A DNA stretch of 64,000 nucleotides, taken from Diphasiastrum complanatum. Taxonomy: Eukaryota; Streptophyta; Lycopodiopsida; Lycopodiales; Lycopodiaceae. The notes under the pieces are model-generated. The model had not been told where the DNA came from, ran no database searches, and saw only the letters and a list, made by a program, of their open reading frames with translations. Positions 54,829-64,000 of this stretch are shown here, one piece after another (within the stretch, counting starts at the first letter, position 1; the number at the start of each line of letters is the position of its first letter). The translations under genes and the position numbers were made by a program. The DNA lies in NCBI GenBank assembly GCA_029204225.1, contig CM055103.1, positions 7,458,866-7,522,865 on the forward strand. The letters run 5' to 3'.

Positions 54829-56416
54829 CGTCAATATAGTCTGAAATTTGCGAAATTGCTCCTGAGATAATGTGTGGGCCTGTTGATAGGGAAACTTCAG
54901 AAACGGTCATAATCACTTCAATGTGTCTTGTTGGTTGACGACTCCTTTCCTCACTTCGAGGTCAGGAGTCAGATTCCACTCAGGCGCACATGGGCATTTA
55001 AAAAATTAAATTACAAAAGAAGCAATGATCAGAAACTTACCTCTCTCAAAACAGTCCATAAAACTCCTTCAGAACATGGGGGAGTTGTAAGAGAGCCTGA
55101 ATATCTGTAGTAAGCTTTACCACTAATCTTCATTTTTGTCATGTTAAGTGAAGAATCCAGAGATCCTCCTTTCTTATTAGCAGAGGATATCATTTTCAAA
55201 ACCTTCATGCACAGATCAGTTGGAAGTAAATTCTATGACCAGTAATGAGATCGATGAAAATGGCCGAGGCCATATGAGATGAAGTAATTTACAAAATTGA
55301 CCAGAAAATCCATGCAATCTGGTACCTGTTCAAGGATGTTATCTCTTCTACCATGCTTGTAGAGCACGGATATAACTGCAATTCGATTCTTATCAGGTGT
55401 CTTGTGGACCAGATGAATCTCCAGCGGAAATCTGAGTTTATCATGAATATGAGTGACGCACTTGCGCAGTAAAAATGCAACACCGTCTACAATACACAAA
55501 AAAAACTACCTTCTCTCTCGTGAAGATATATTTGAGGGAAAAAACTGACGAGCTAAGGTGGTGCAATCATTCATATTCGCCAACAATATGCAAGTAGATG
55601 TTTTCAGGAAGAATATACTCACCTTCTTCTGTTGACAACATGCTCACTTGGCATGTGTGTATGATACTCTTTCAGCTTATAATGGGTGCCGTTCAACGTA
55701 ATGCCACCGGCATCAGCCCCAAACTCTAGCTGCCAATCAAGGAGTGAGTCCAGATTCCAAGTATAGTAGAGAGACATTATTTGAGCAGAGACTTCGTAAT
55801 TATTTACATAGTGCACTTAAACGTGAACCAGTCTTGATGCCTGTTCAGATGCATGTAAGTAAAAGAGCATGAGATGAAGCTATGTACCGCCACATCGTGG
55901 TCAATGCTGAGAAGAACTGGGTCATGAATAGGAGAATATCCCGTTCGCAATCTCTCCAGGCTATCATCCTTTCTAACTTTATGTGGTGAAATGTTTATTG
56001 GTGACTGGTTCGTGCCTGTCTTGCACAATCTCCAGGCTTGTTTAAGATCTCCCCAATTGTGAGGCCCTTTAGGACCTTCGGAGTAATCAAAATCTTCATG
56101 TCCTGGTTATCGTAACACGAGGGGTTACAAAATGATTTGCTTAACGAGAAAGATTTTAGGTGTTCTTTAGAGAGAACACGATAATACCCGTGGCAATCAA
56201 TACAAGATAAACTACATCTAACAATCACTCGACTTATAAACTCTCATTTGACATGTCCAGATTTCTCAATCAAACTTTGAGTATACACATCTATTTGCAC
56301 AATAATCATAAAAATGGACGCTTACCAGAGTCTTCACAGCTTGAGGAGTGAAAACAAATCAATATCAAGATCAATATCGATGCAAAGAAGCTGGGATAGA
56401 TCCTTAAACTTCCCAT
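54829..56416 (-). CDS. Alpha-type carbonic anhydrase, secreted (six exons identified, 3' end unresolved)
   Basis: Zinc enzyme catalysing CO2 + H2O to bicarbonate and H+. Exons by GT-AG and frame: 56326-56416, 55888-56102, 55623-55729, 55326-55431, 55041-55203, 54829-54879. Exon 1 starts at ATG 56416-56414 and encodes a signal peptide with core [14 protein letters not shown], so entry to the secretory route is expected. Family motifs: [18 protein letters not shown] (exon 2), HTHMPSEH (two zinc histidines, exon 3), LEIHLVHKT (third histidine, exon 4) and [21 protein letters not shown] (exon 5). The cysteines of exons 2 and 5 fit the disulfide of secreted plant enzymes. Exon joints 1-4 keep frame. 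The exon 4/5 joint is off by one base because of a 5-T run at 55198-55202, unless a later acceptor (exon start 55172) is used. A C-terminal exon after [14 protein letters not shown] was not found. Confidence 0.85.
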
Positions 56417-56563
56417 GCTGATCCAAACTCAGCCTTCTCAGGTTGCGTTACAAAAGCAGGAGAGCAGAAAAATGAAAATGATCAGGAAAACTAATCATAA
56501 AACCAAGAACAATAGCTCAAAGGATGAAACATGAGCATAACTTATCAGCTGCAGCGCATATCC

Positions 56564-56641
56564 GCAAAAGATTATATGAGTGCAAACACGAACCAACCTT
56601 CTGCAACAGATTATATGAGTGCAAACACGAACCAATATTCT
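56564..56641 (-). promoter_or_regulatory. 39-bp tandem duplication upstream of the carbonic anhydrase start
   Basis: Two near-identical 39-bp units (56564-56602, 56603-56641). Each carries a TATA-like CATATAATC on the minus strand, about 155 and 195 bp upstream of the ATG. A position in the core promoter is plausible. Which copy, if either, is used cannot be told. Confidence 0.5.
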
Positions 56642-56649
56642 GCCAAACA

Positions 56650-59272
56650 ATCCGTTCCATTCAGGAAAGATCTAACGTTTCATGAAGCGTTTTAAACGTT
56701 TCAGAAAGCATAGCACGGCTTTACCAGATGCTATCATGATGCTTCTTCCACACTGCAATGTGGGACCATTGAAGCGTCCGCAAACACGTTGTTGACTCCC
56801 CTTGGCTCTCGCCATAGCTATATCTATGACTTTGGTTCCACAGTCTAGGATCGTGATTGTGATTCATAGCGCATCTTGCGAAAGACCTATAATTCATGTG
56901 AAAGGCTTACAAAATGCACCAAATTCTTTTTTTAAGGTTTCTATTACTTACACGGGTTTGGTAGTTATAGGTGACAAGCTTATTCATATTTTAATGATAA
57001 TCTTTTAGCTTACAACTCGTATCGAAAGGCCAGTGACAAGAATTTGATGACTAATTTTCATATATAGTTGTAATTTCGATTTGATTTGTGATTTGGTAAG
57101 GGAATCCTGAAATGTATCTTGTTTTCCAAGGATGGCTTGAAGTTGGGATCAAAGAAACTTTGAATGTCAAGCTAATCAATCTAGCCAACGCTTTTGGATA
57201 AGAGAGCCATAATTTGAATGAATTGTTCATTGTTAAATTTTAATCAAACTGTAGGGTTATGGTTAAAAACTAGATTGCTACAAATTGAAATGAGATCACA
57301 CTTTAATATAAATTTATATGAATAATATGATGCTCACATATAACGAAAGACTTAGTAAGAAATATAGTCTTTCAGTAAGCCTTTGCCTAAATGTAGGTTG
57401 TCATAAAAAGAAAAGTTCATTGTTTTCAAAATAGTGACCTACTAAGTTCTTACAAGAAGATTTATGACAATCAATTAAGGTCTATATATTGAAATCAATA
57501 GGTTACCTTTTGTGTTACTCAATAATTTTAAGGCAATGATAATAAGAATATAAGCTCTTATATCATTAATCCATGTGACAAGCATTTAAGTAAAATGGTG
57601 AGTGTTTTTGAAACCACGAAATAAGAAGGAAAATTCTTTAGGAAGACAAGTTCATTATCTTATTAGAAAATAAACCATTTAAGTTGTAGTTTTTCATATA
57701 TCATTTTATAAAAGAGATTAAAATATATTTGAGATATTTAATAATAAAAAATATTTATCTCATTATTTAATTGAAATTATTGTGATGTTATATATGATTG
57801 TGAATTGTGGATGCATCTTACAACTTGAACCAAAAGAAATAACTTATTATTGTATTCTAGTCATATGCTATGATTTTGACGAAAAAATAATTCATATACG
57901 ACTTGCCAAATAGTTTAACATTTTGCTGCTTATCTTGGTAGAGTATTATATTATGCATTACTTGTATTTTGTAAAGCAAAAAGTGTGATGAAGTGAAAAA
58001 CAAAAGACATGATGTCTTTGCGAGTATCATGTGTGATCTAGATGTCTTTCCTTTTCTCTTCAGATGTGATTAGCTGGACTTAAGTGATGAGATTCTATAA
58101 TTATACTTAGCAATTAGTTGATTTATATAATTTGATGGCTTCACAAAGTGATGTAACAATATAGGTTTATGCAATCGTGACTGTAAGGTGAAACATCCTC
58201 AAATTTGATTACGAGCCTTGGATTGTAGAAGAGACTTTTTTTGCGATATTCAGTTTTTATCTAGCTAAACAAAAAACCTTTAATAGATCTATAATTTGAT
58301 TTGTTCTAAAAAATGATACTAGGTTTTATCAGATAGAATTCAAATTCATCTTCAATTTAATACTCATTCACATTGAATATTGATCTGTCTAGGATAGGAT
58401 TTTTATAATTACCTACACATTATAAAATCATATTTTGACATGTATAAAAATATGTAAAATCTAGCTAGTAGCCTCATATCGCATGGCATCATTTTGGATG
58501 AACAAGTGTCCCATTCCAATGTAAGTTGGTGATGTTTAAAGTCAATGGAATCACTATTACATAGATTTCTTGGGGGTCTCAATCTCTTTCAATTGCAACT
58601 CAATTCCTAGAAATTTGAAGTTCTTGGTGAGATTGGTGAATCAACCTCATTACTCATCATGGTCCAACCACCAATTATGTGAGATTTTATAATAAGGGCT
58701 GTAAATGTAACCCAAATCCTCAAATTTGAGTTGATCTACCATATTTTATGAAGCTGCATTGTACTCCACTTTTTTAGATAAGCAAATTTGGAGAGCTTGA
58801 TGACATTGGAATTCAAGGCTGAATTGTAGTTTCATTCTAACATTTTACCTTTGATGTTTATGTAATTGAATGGAAACTAATAAACTATATTACTATACCA
58901 CACGTGAGTAATGTATACACTAAGAATGCCCACTTTCACAAGGTATATGCCAATATTCTATTTGTGACTTGTGACAAAATTAGCAGTTTACACATTTGTT
59001 GAATTTTATAATAAAAATGATTATTAAAATGCTAAGTCATGAATTAAAAATGAAATGAAATCCTTTTGACTATATTTCTTTGAAGTATTTGTTTATTTAA
59101 AAGTTAGTCGTTAGTTGTTATATTAGTTTTTTGGTTTGAAGCCAACAAGAATTGACAATTTACTTTCCAAAATTTTATAAAATGAAGATTATGTCTATTT
59201 GTTGCATTTTTTTTTTTTGCTTTTACTTTTGAATATATTAATTATCATATGAAGAGCTTTTGGATAATAAAG

Positions 59273-59275
<3 letters not shown>
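56650..59275. other. AT-rich intergenic region
   Basis: No credible coding frame, tRNA or element end. From 57000 on it is strongly AT-rich with many in-frame stops on both strands. Confidence 0.6.

Positions 59276-59361
<86 letters not shown>
59276..59361. repeat. (TA)n microsatellite
   Basis: About 43 uninterrupted TA units, followed by a T-run and an A-run. Confidence 0.97.
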
Positions 59362-59364
<3 letters not shown>

Positions 59365-59399
59365 TAAAAAAATGAGCCTACAAAAGATGCCAAAAGTGA

Positions 59400-60083
59400 T
59401 TGATTGATTGATCTACAAATCTATTGCAAAACTAGTCATCAATTTCTTGATCTAGATTAGCAATTTTGGATCACACAATCAAGACCAATAAAAAAAATTG
59501 ATCAAACATGCAAATATGACTCCACACGTGTTTCGTACGGCCTATAGTGCCTCATGCCATCAAACTTTGAAAGTAATCCAGTTTAGTTCACAAAAAAATC
59601 ATAAAATCACAAGACAAATGTGGGAAAAACTCAAGATTGCCAAAAGCTCTCAAATCTCAATCTTCCATGTATGGAATGATAGATAGTACAATAGGGAGCT
59701 TCTCCTTTCAAGTTAGGTGATCATATTTCACCCTCCCTAGCTTGAGTGCCTACTAGTATGTGAGAGTAACCATTTGACACTTAGTTTTTTGGAGGTTTTG
59801 TGAGATTCTACACGCTGAAAGCTAGTACTTGTATTCTCTCTACCCGAGAGCAAGCCTTTTCTATGCTTGGTTTTTTTCATCATGAGTTACCTTGACATGT
59901 GAATGTACTTTGGTGAATGATTTATGCATGTTCAATGTGCCCTTGCCTTATATTTTTGGAGATAGATCTTGAAATTTGTCAAGTGCTTGATCTTTGTGCA
60001 ATCACCCACATCTTAGTAGGTGATCAATCACACATTTTGTGTTGTCCCCACACATGTGAAAATTGCACATGGTATTATAGCCT
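59400..60083 (+). repeat. Decayed copia LTR with degenerate PBS
   Basis: The right end, GCTTGATCTTTGTGCAATCACC through CACATGTGAAAATTGCACA, matches the reverse complement of the LTR at 2778-3660 near its PBS side. It is followed by TGGTATTATAGCC (60071-60083), a mutated iMet PBS. Also shared are ACACTTAGTTTTTT and CTCTCTACC. The left edge is unclear. No gag follows. Confidence 0.55.
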
Positions 60084-60094
60084 ACCTAATATAA

Positions 60095-60325
60095 TCATGC
60101 ATACATCAAGAGTGATGAAAATTTTGGCTTGAAATCTTGATCTTGTGAGTCATTAGAGGAACTTAAAAATAAAAGAAGACCCTTTGTAAAGATACTTTTA
60201 ATTTTTTTCTCTAGTTTCGACCTCCACCTAGCCCAATCAAAATGCACAAATTTGAAATCTACGTAACATAGCTCAAATAAAGTGAAAAATAAAAAGCAAA
60301 ATTTGAAATTTGTGTCGGGCAACAT
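60095..60325 (-). repeat. Inverted copy of the F LTR module
   Basis: The translated shadow YVDFKF..FDW....KL.K.IK.IFTKGL is shared with 32640-32831, so about 130 bp of the F-type LTR is present here in the opposite direction. Not a gene. Confidence 0.5.
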
Positions 60326-60330
60326 GGACG

Positions 60331-62960
60331 TATCATCCCATTGGTTCGCTCTTCCTGCCCCACACGTGCTAATTAGCCCAACGTCAATACCTCAAGTTAA
60401 ATTTATTTAACTATGTTGGTTAGTATAATTTTTCTTTTTAACCAAACTAGTTACATTTATAGAAATATAGTATGCACAGTTACTAGAAATATAGTATGCA
60501 CAGTAATTGTGACTATTGTGGCATTCATTAACTGTGACTACTACGGCATTCACAAGAGATTAAATGTGATACAAAAAATTGAATTGAGTGTCATTTTCTC
60601 TCTCTAGAATTTATTGATCCCCCAGGCTTCCCTTAATCATGCCTAGATCGTGTGAGGTGATTGCACATCGATTCGAGCTCTATGGACTTCGCTAGAACCG
60701 ATCAAAATTATTTACCCATAGGAAATTGGCACGGGCCGGATTCTGGTCACAGTGGCGCCGGGAGCAACACCGGCGTTCGTGGCGCCGGGAGCAGCAGTGG
60801 TTTGAGTTAACTCATAGTCTCAAAAACGAATTTTTCATAGCATTACCTCTTCTTTTCAACAGAAAAAAAAAAAAAAAAAAAAAAAAAAACCCAACATCTA
60901 AATCCCTTAAAAATTTGCTAATCCCCTCCCCATTTTCTAAGCTCACAAAAACTGGTTCTTTCTTATATTTTGCTTTTTTTGGGCCCCCTCCCTGGGTATT
61001 TAGTGAATAAGTAGGGCCCTTGAAAAAATGCGAGGGTTTTTTCAGCGTCCAGTTTTCGTTCCACGGGCCACCTTCAAAAGAATCCTCAGCTAACATATGG
61101 TCTGCGGCTACTGTTCGCAGCAGCAGCGAACAATGCAGATGGCGACCTTCGACTCTTTGGGAGAAGAGGATAGCTGCGGGATTATGGCTATGACGAATGT
61201 CACTATTACCTCCTCGTGGCTATAAAAGAATGGATTCAGCCTTTCCCTCTGGATCCCATCCACGACTATATCCGGTTCCCAGGCGTGCGTTGAGCCATCT
61301 GTGATGGCCAACAAGTTTTCAATGGTTTAGTGGAAATATTCCACCCTCTTGAAACTCGACGACAAAGTGTGTTAACAAGGCGGTGACTATTGTCCCTGCC
61401 TACTTTAGCGATGGTTCGCAGCTCTGTGAGGGAGTAGTTTTCAGAGGGTTTGCTCTTCCTAACTCTGCCGCCTCGAGCATCATATGCGCATAGTTCTCGT
61501 GCAAGGATTACATTGCAGATCTGAATCTCGAGGAACCTACCTTACCTTTGTGCAATGAAACAAAAGATTAAGATTCAAATCAAACCTAGCATTTCTCGCA
61601 ATTGGTGAATTACTACTGTTCTTTGATGCTTCACTTCCTTTTACAGCAAGATTCTCTTCATACTAAAGTTTAGAGTTTATGAGGGAACCGACCCTATCAT
61701 ATCTCCATTAAAATTAAATCGAGTCTCAATCCTGCATATCTCTGAATTACTTAGGGATTTGCCATTTGACCGCTCCTTCAAGCGACCGTCGTGAGTCTTG
61801 GCATCATTCAAAGTAAGCGAAGTGCTGCCGATTATCTAAGCATGTAATTCGAGATGTTCAAAATACAATCCTCATTTAACTCAGACATTATCTTCTTTCA
61901 ACATCACGGATCACATTCAAAGCATGACTTTCCAAGTGAATCTCCTTGAAAAACCGCCATTCTTTTGAAGCATGAAGCAACCACTCCTTCCGAGTGAGCA
62001 CTAGAGTCAAAACCCACCGCTTTTCAAAACTAAAATCATCTTTCAAAAGCAAATATGTATTGCGACCCTTTCAAAGCCAAAAACACATCATGAAGTCATA
62101 TCCTTATTCAAAGCTATATTTCCCTTGCTCTTTCAAATTCACCACTATAAAAAACAAGTGTTCGAGGCTAGATTTGACACACGAAAAGCACATACCATGA
62201 TGTGACCTTTTCAATGTAAAAATTCAAGACAAGAATGAGCTTTCTCTTCGCGTTTCCTAAAACATAACTTCTTTCAAACTGAGAACAAATTCTCTTCAAA
62301 AATCGCCTATGAGACAGTTTCAAAATGTTCTTACAAAATAGGATCCGAAGCAAGATTTCAAGACTGAGCTTTCACTATGATGACAACTAAGACGAGATAA
62401 TGAGAGCCCTCTTCATAGGTGCTACTAAAAACCTATTCCTTCACAAGGTAGCCCTCAAAAGCTAGAGTGGTACCATTTTAACTTATGTGTCCTCCCCTCA
62501 TTGGTTGGACCACACCCTACTTTTCAAAAAGGCTATGAAAAAGACTCTTCATGAAGTCTTATGGCTCTTTCAGGACCCACTAGACCCAAGAGGACGGTTC
62601 CTCCTCTCTTCCTTTTTGGTCAAATTCTCCATTCTTGGTCCCTCACACAAGTGTGAGCATACTTTGACAAATCCTTCTTTGACATGTGGTTCCCATGTGG
62701 TCCTTCTTTCCTCCAAGTTGCATGTGGCTAATTTTTCAAGTTGCTCATTTGTGTACACCCTTCAAGTTCCCATTTGTCGCCACTTTTCTTCACATTCTTT
62801 TTGGTTTTCTTTCTTCCCTTGTTTCTCAAAAGTTTTCATATCCCCCTCTTCCAAGGTGAGGTGTTTTTTTAGATTTCCTTCCTGTATTTGAAACTTAGCA
62901 TCTTCTCAGATAGGGGCCCTGCCTTTCAAACAAAACACCATGTGAAGTTTGGACAAGCTC
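60331..62960. other. Mixed intergenic DNA without recognised genes
   Basis: Holds a short tandem duplication TAGAAATATAGTATGCACAG (60458-60502), a repeated GGCGCCGGGAGCA near 60755-60795, a 27-A run (60863-60889) and CTTTCAAA-rich sequence (61990-62350). A 68-codon minus-strand frame at 61108-61314 is more GC-rich than its surroundings but has no motif that I recognise. Confidence 0.5.
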
Positions 62961-62962
62961 CA

Positions 62963-64000
62963 AACCTTCTTCATCAAACTTACGAGTTTTTGGATGTATC
63001 GCTTATGCGTAAATTCCGCATAATCTCGAGAAGAAGCTCGACTTCCAAAGTATCAAGTTTATTTTAATCAGCTACACTACATCAGATAAATCTTATAAGT
63101 TGTATGATCCTGTCGAGTCGAAGGTAGTCACTAGCCAGGATGTCATCTTCATTGAAGATTAGTTTATTGACCTCAAAACTAAAGGCAAAGCTCATATAGT
63201 CGAACTTCTGGACTCTTCCGGAACATCAAACATTCAAGTTCCAAATTCGGCTATTCCTATTGAAGGTCCAAGCTTGTCTACTCCCGAAGAACAACTTATC
63301 GACGATGAAGCTGAAGATGATGATATTGCAGTTCAGCAAATACAGCATGATGAAGATCAACTTCGATCATCACCTAGAAGATCGACAAGAGTCAGCAGAC
63401 CATCTAACATGCATATCAACGAGTTTGCAGCTTACCTTGTTCAAGAGCCGATGATTGTCCAAGAAGCACTTAGTTAGCCCAATTTCGATCTCTGGAAATA
63501 AGCTATGGATAAAGAGTATTTATCTCTTATCAAGAACCAGACATGGACTATTGTCGAATTACCTGCCAACAGAAATGTAGTTGATTGCAAATGGTTGTTC
63601 AAAATCAAATACAAGACAGATGGAAATATCGATTGAAGAAAGGCTCGACTTGTCGCTAGAGGATTTTCTCATGTATATAACGTCGACTACACTAAGACTT
63701 TCAGTCTAGTAGTTAAACATTCTTCTATTCAACTTTTATTCTCGTTTGCTGCTGCAACAGATTTGAAAATATATGAAATGGATGTATAGACAACATATCT
63801 CAATGGAGTTATCGAAGAAGACATTTACATGGTGCAACCCGAAGGTTATATTATCGAAGGTAAATACAATCATGTGTGTAAACTCCATAAAGCACTTTAT
63901 GGCTTGAAGCAATCTGCTCGAGCATGATTTTAGAGGATCAATACTTTTCTTATTGATCACGGCTACACACCAAGTTCTTCATATTCAAATGTCTACTTCA
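62963..64000 (+). pseudogene. pol: Decayed copia integrase tail and RT, runs off the right edge
   Basis: Starts LRVFGCIAYA, then SYKLYDPVESKVVTSQDVIFIED (integrase C-terminus), an acidic linker, and SPRRSTRVSRPSNMHINEFAAYLVQEP. RT then follows with [64 protein letters not shown] and [12 protein letters not shown]. At least seven in-frame stops (for example near 63016, 63161, 63476, 63635, 63788 and 63925) show that it is old. It is a different subfamily from D/E/HI. YVDD would lie past the window edge. Confidence 0.85.

Noticed and set aside
60726-61010. 94-codon plus frame and its antisense partner around the poly-A run
   Set aside because: The frame includes a poly-lysine run made by the 27-A tract, and no conserved motif is seen.
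61108-61314. 68-codon minus frame of higher GC as a host gene fragment
   Set aside because: No recognised motif, splice site or extension. Too short to support.

Overview
The window looks like nuclear DNA of a large, repeat-rich plant genome. The evidence is plant-type Ty1/copia elements primed by initiator-Met tRNA, a Ty3/gypsy chromovirus with a chromodomain, a plant-style tRNA-derived SINE, a hAT-type MITE, and an intron-containing secreted alpha-carbonic anhydrase gene. I see no prokaryotic or organellar features and no CRISPR array. The species cannot be named from this sequence. Roughly 50 kb of the 64 kb is LTR-retrotransposon sequence at different stages of decay, and I can recognise only one host protein gene.

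Layout. 1-6.5 kb: three minus-strand copia units. A has an LTR at 1211-1863 and is inserted in the gag of B. B and C share the LTR at 2778-3660. C carries an internal inversion at 4965-6269. 6.66-11.36 kb: a complete but internally deleted chromovirus Q with near-identical LTRs and TSD TCAAT. 11.4-15.75 kb: copia and gypsy remnants, a long GA microsatellite, and gypsy unit N with a strange repetitive leader. 15.75-24.3 kb: the N LTR, into which copia D (16611-22756, TSD AGAGG) jumped, and then the copia G gag fragment and LTR. 24.3-26.7 kb: gene-free, with nested tandem repeats and a SINE with a 15-bp TSD. 26.7-37.5 kb: gypsy-like unit F, with young copia E (27109-31937, TSD TGTAA) inserted in its 5' LTR. 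The second F repeat at 36.5-37.5 kb preserves the empty site. 38-44.5 kb: one copia element (HI) whose 3' half is inverted relative to its 5' half. 44.7-50.3 kb: an alternating-strand mosaic of copia and gypsy fragments plus solo LTR J. 50.3-53.5 kb: LTR remnant and AT-rich DNA. 53.5-54.2 kb: hAT MITE. 54.8-56.4 kb: alpha-carbonic anhydrase gene on the minus strand. 57-63 kb: mostly AT-rich intergenic DNA with an old LTR. 63-64 kb: a decayed copia reverse-transcriptase region running off the window.

How the parts work together. There is no operon or multi-gene pathway. The story is layered insertion (D into N into G; E into F; A into B; J into K; HI into a G-type LTR), with target-site duplications that let several events be ordered. 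D, E and J share one 682-bp LTR family. The elements with readable ORFs carry nonsense mutations, frameshifts or deletions, so none looks autonomous. The items most worth a second look are the two intra-element inversions, the copia unit C whose integrase region is replaced by an unrecognised open frame, the G-box palindrome shared by several LTR families, the RY-motif cluster in the HI LTR, and the exon 4/5 frame problem in the carbonic anhydrase gene. I found no convincing new multi-gene system.
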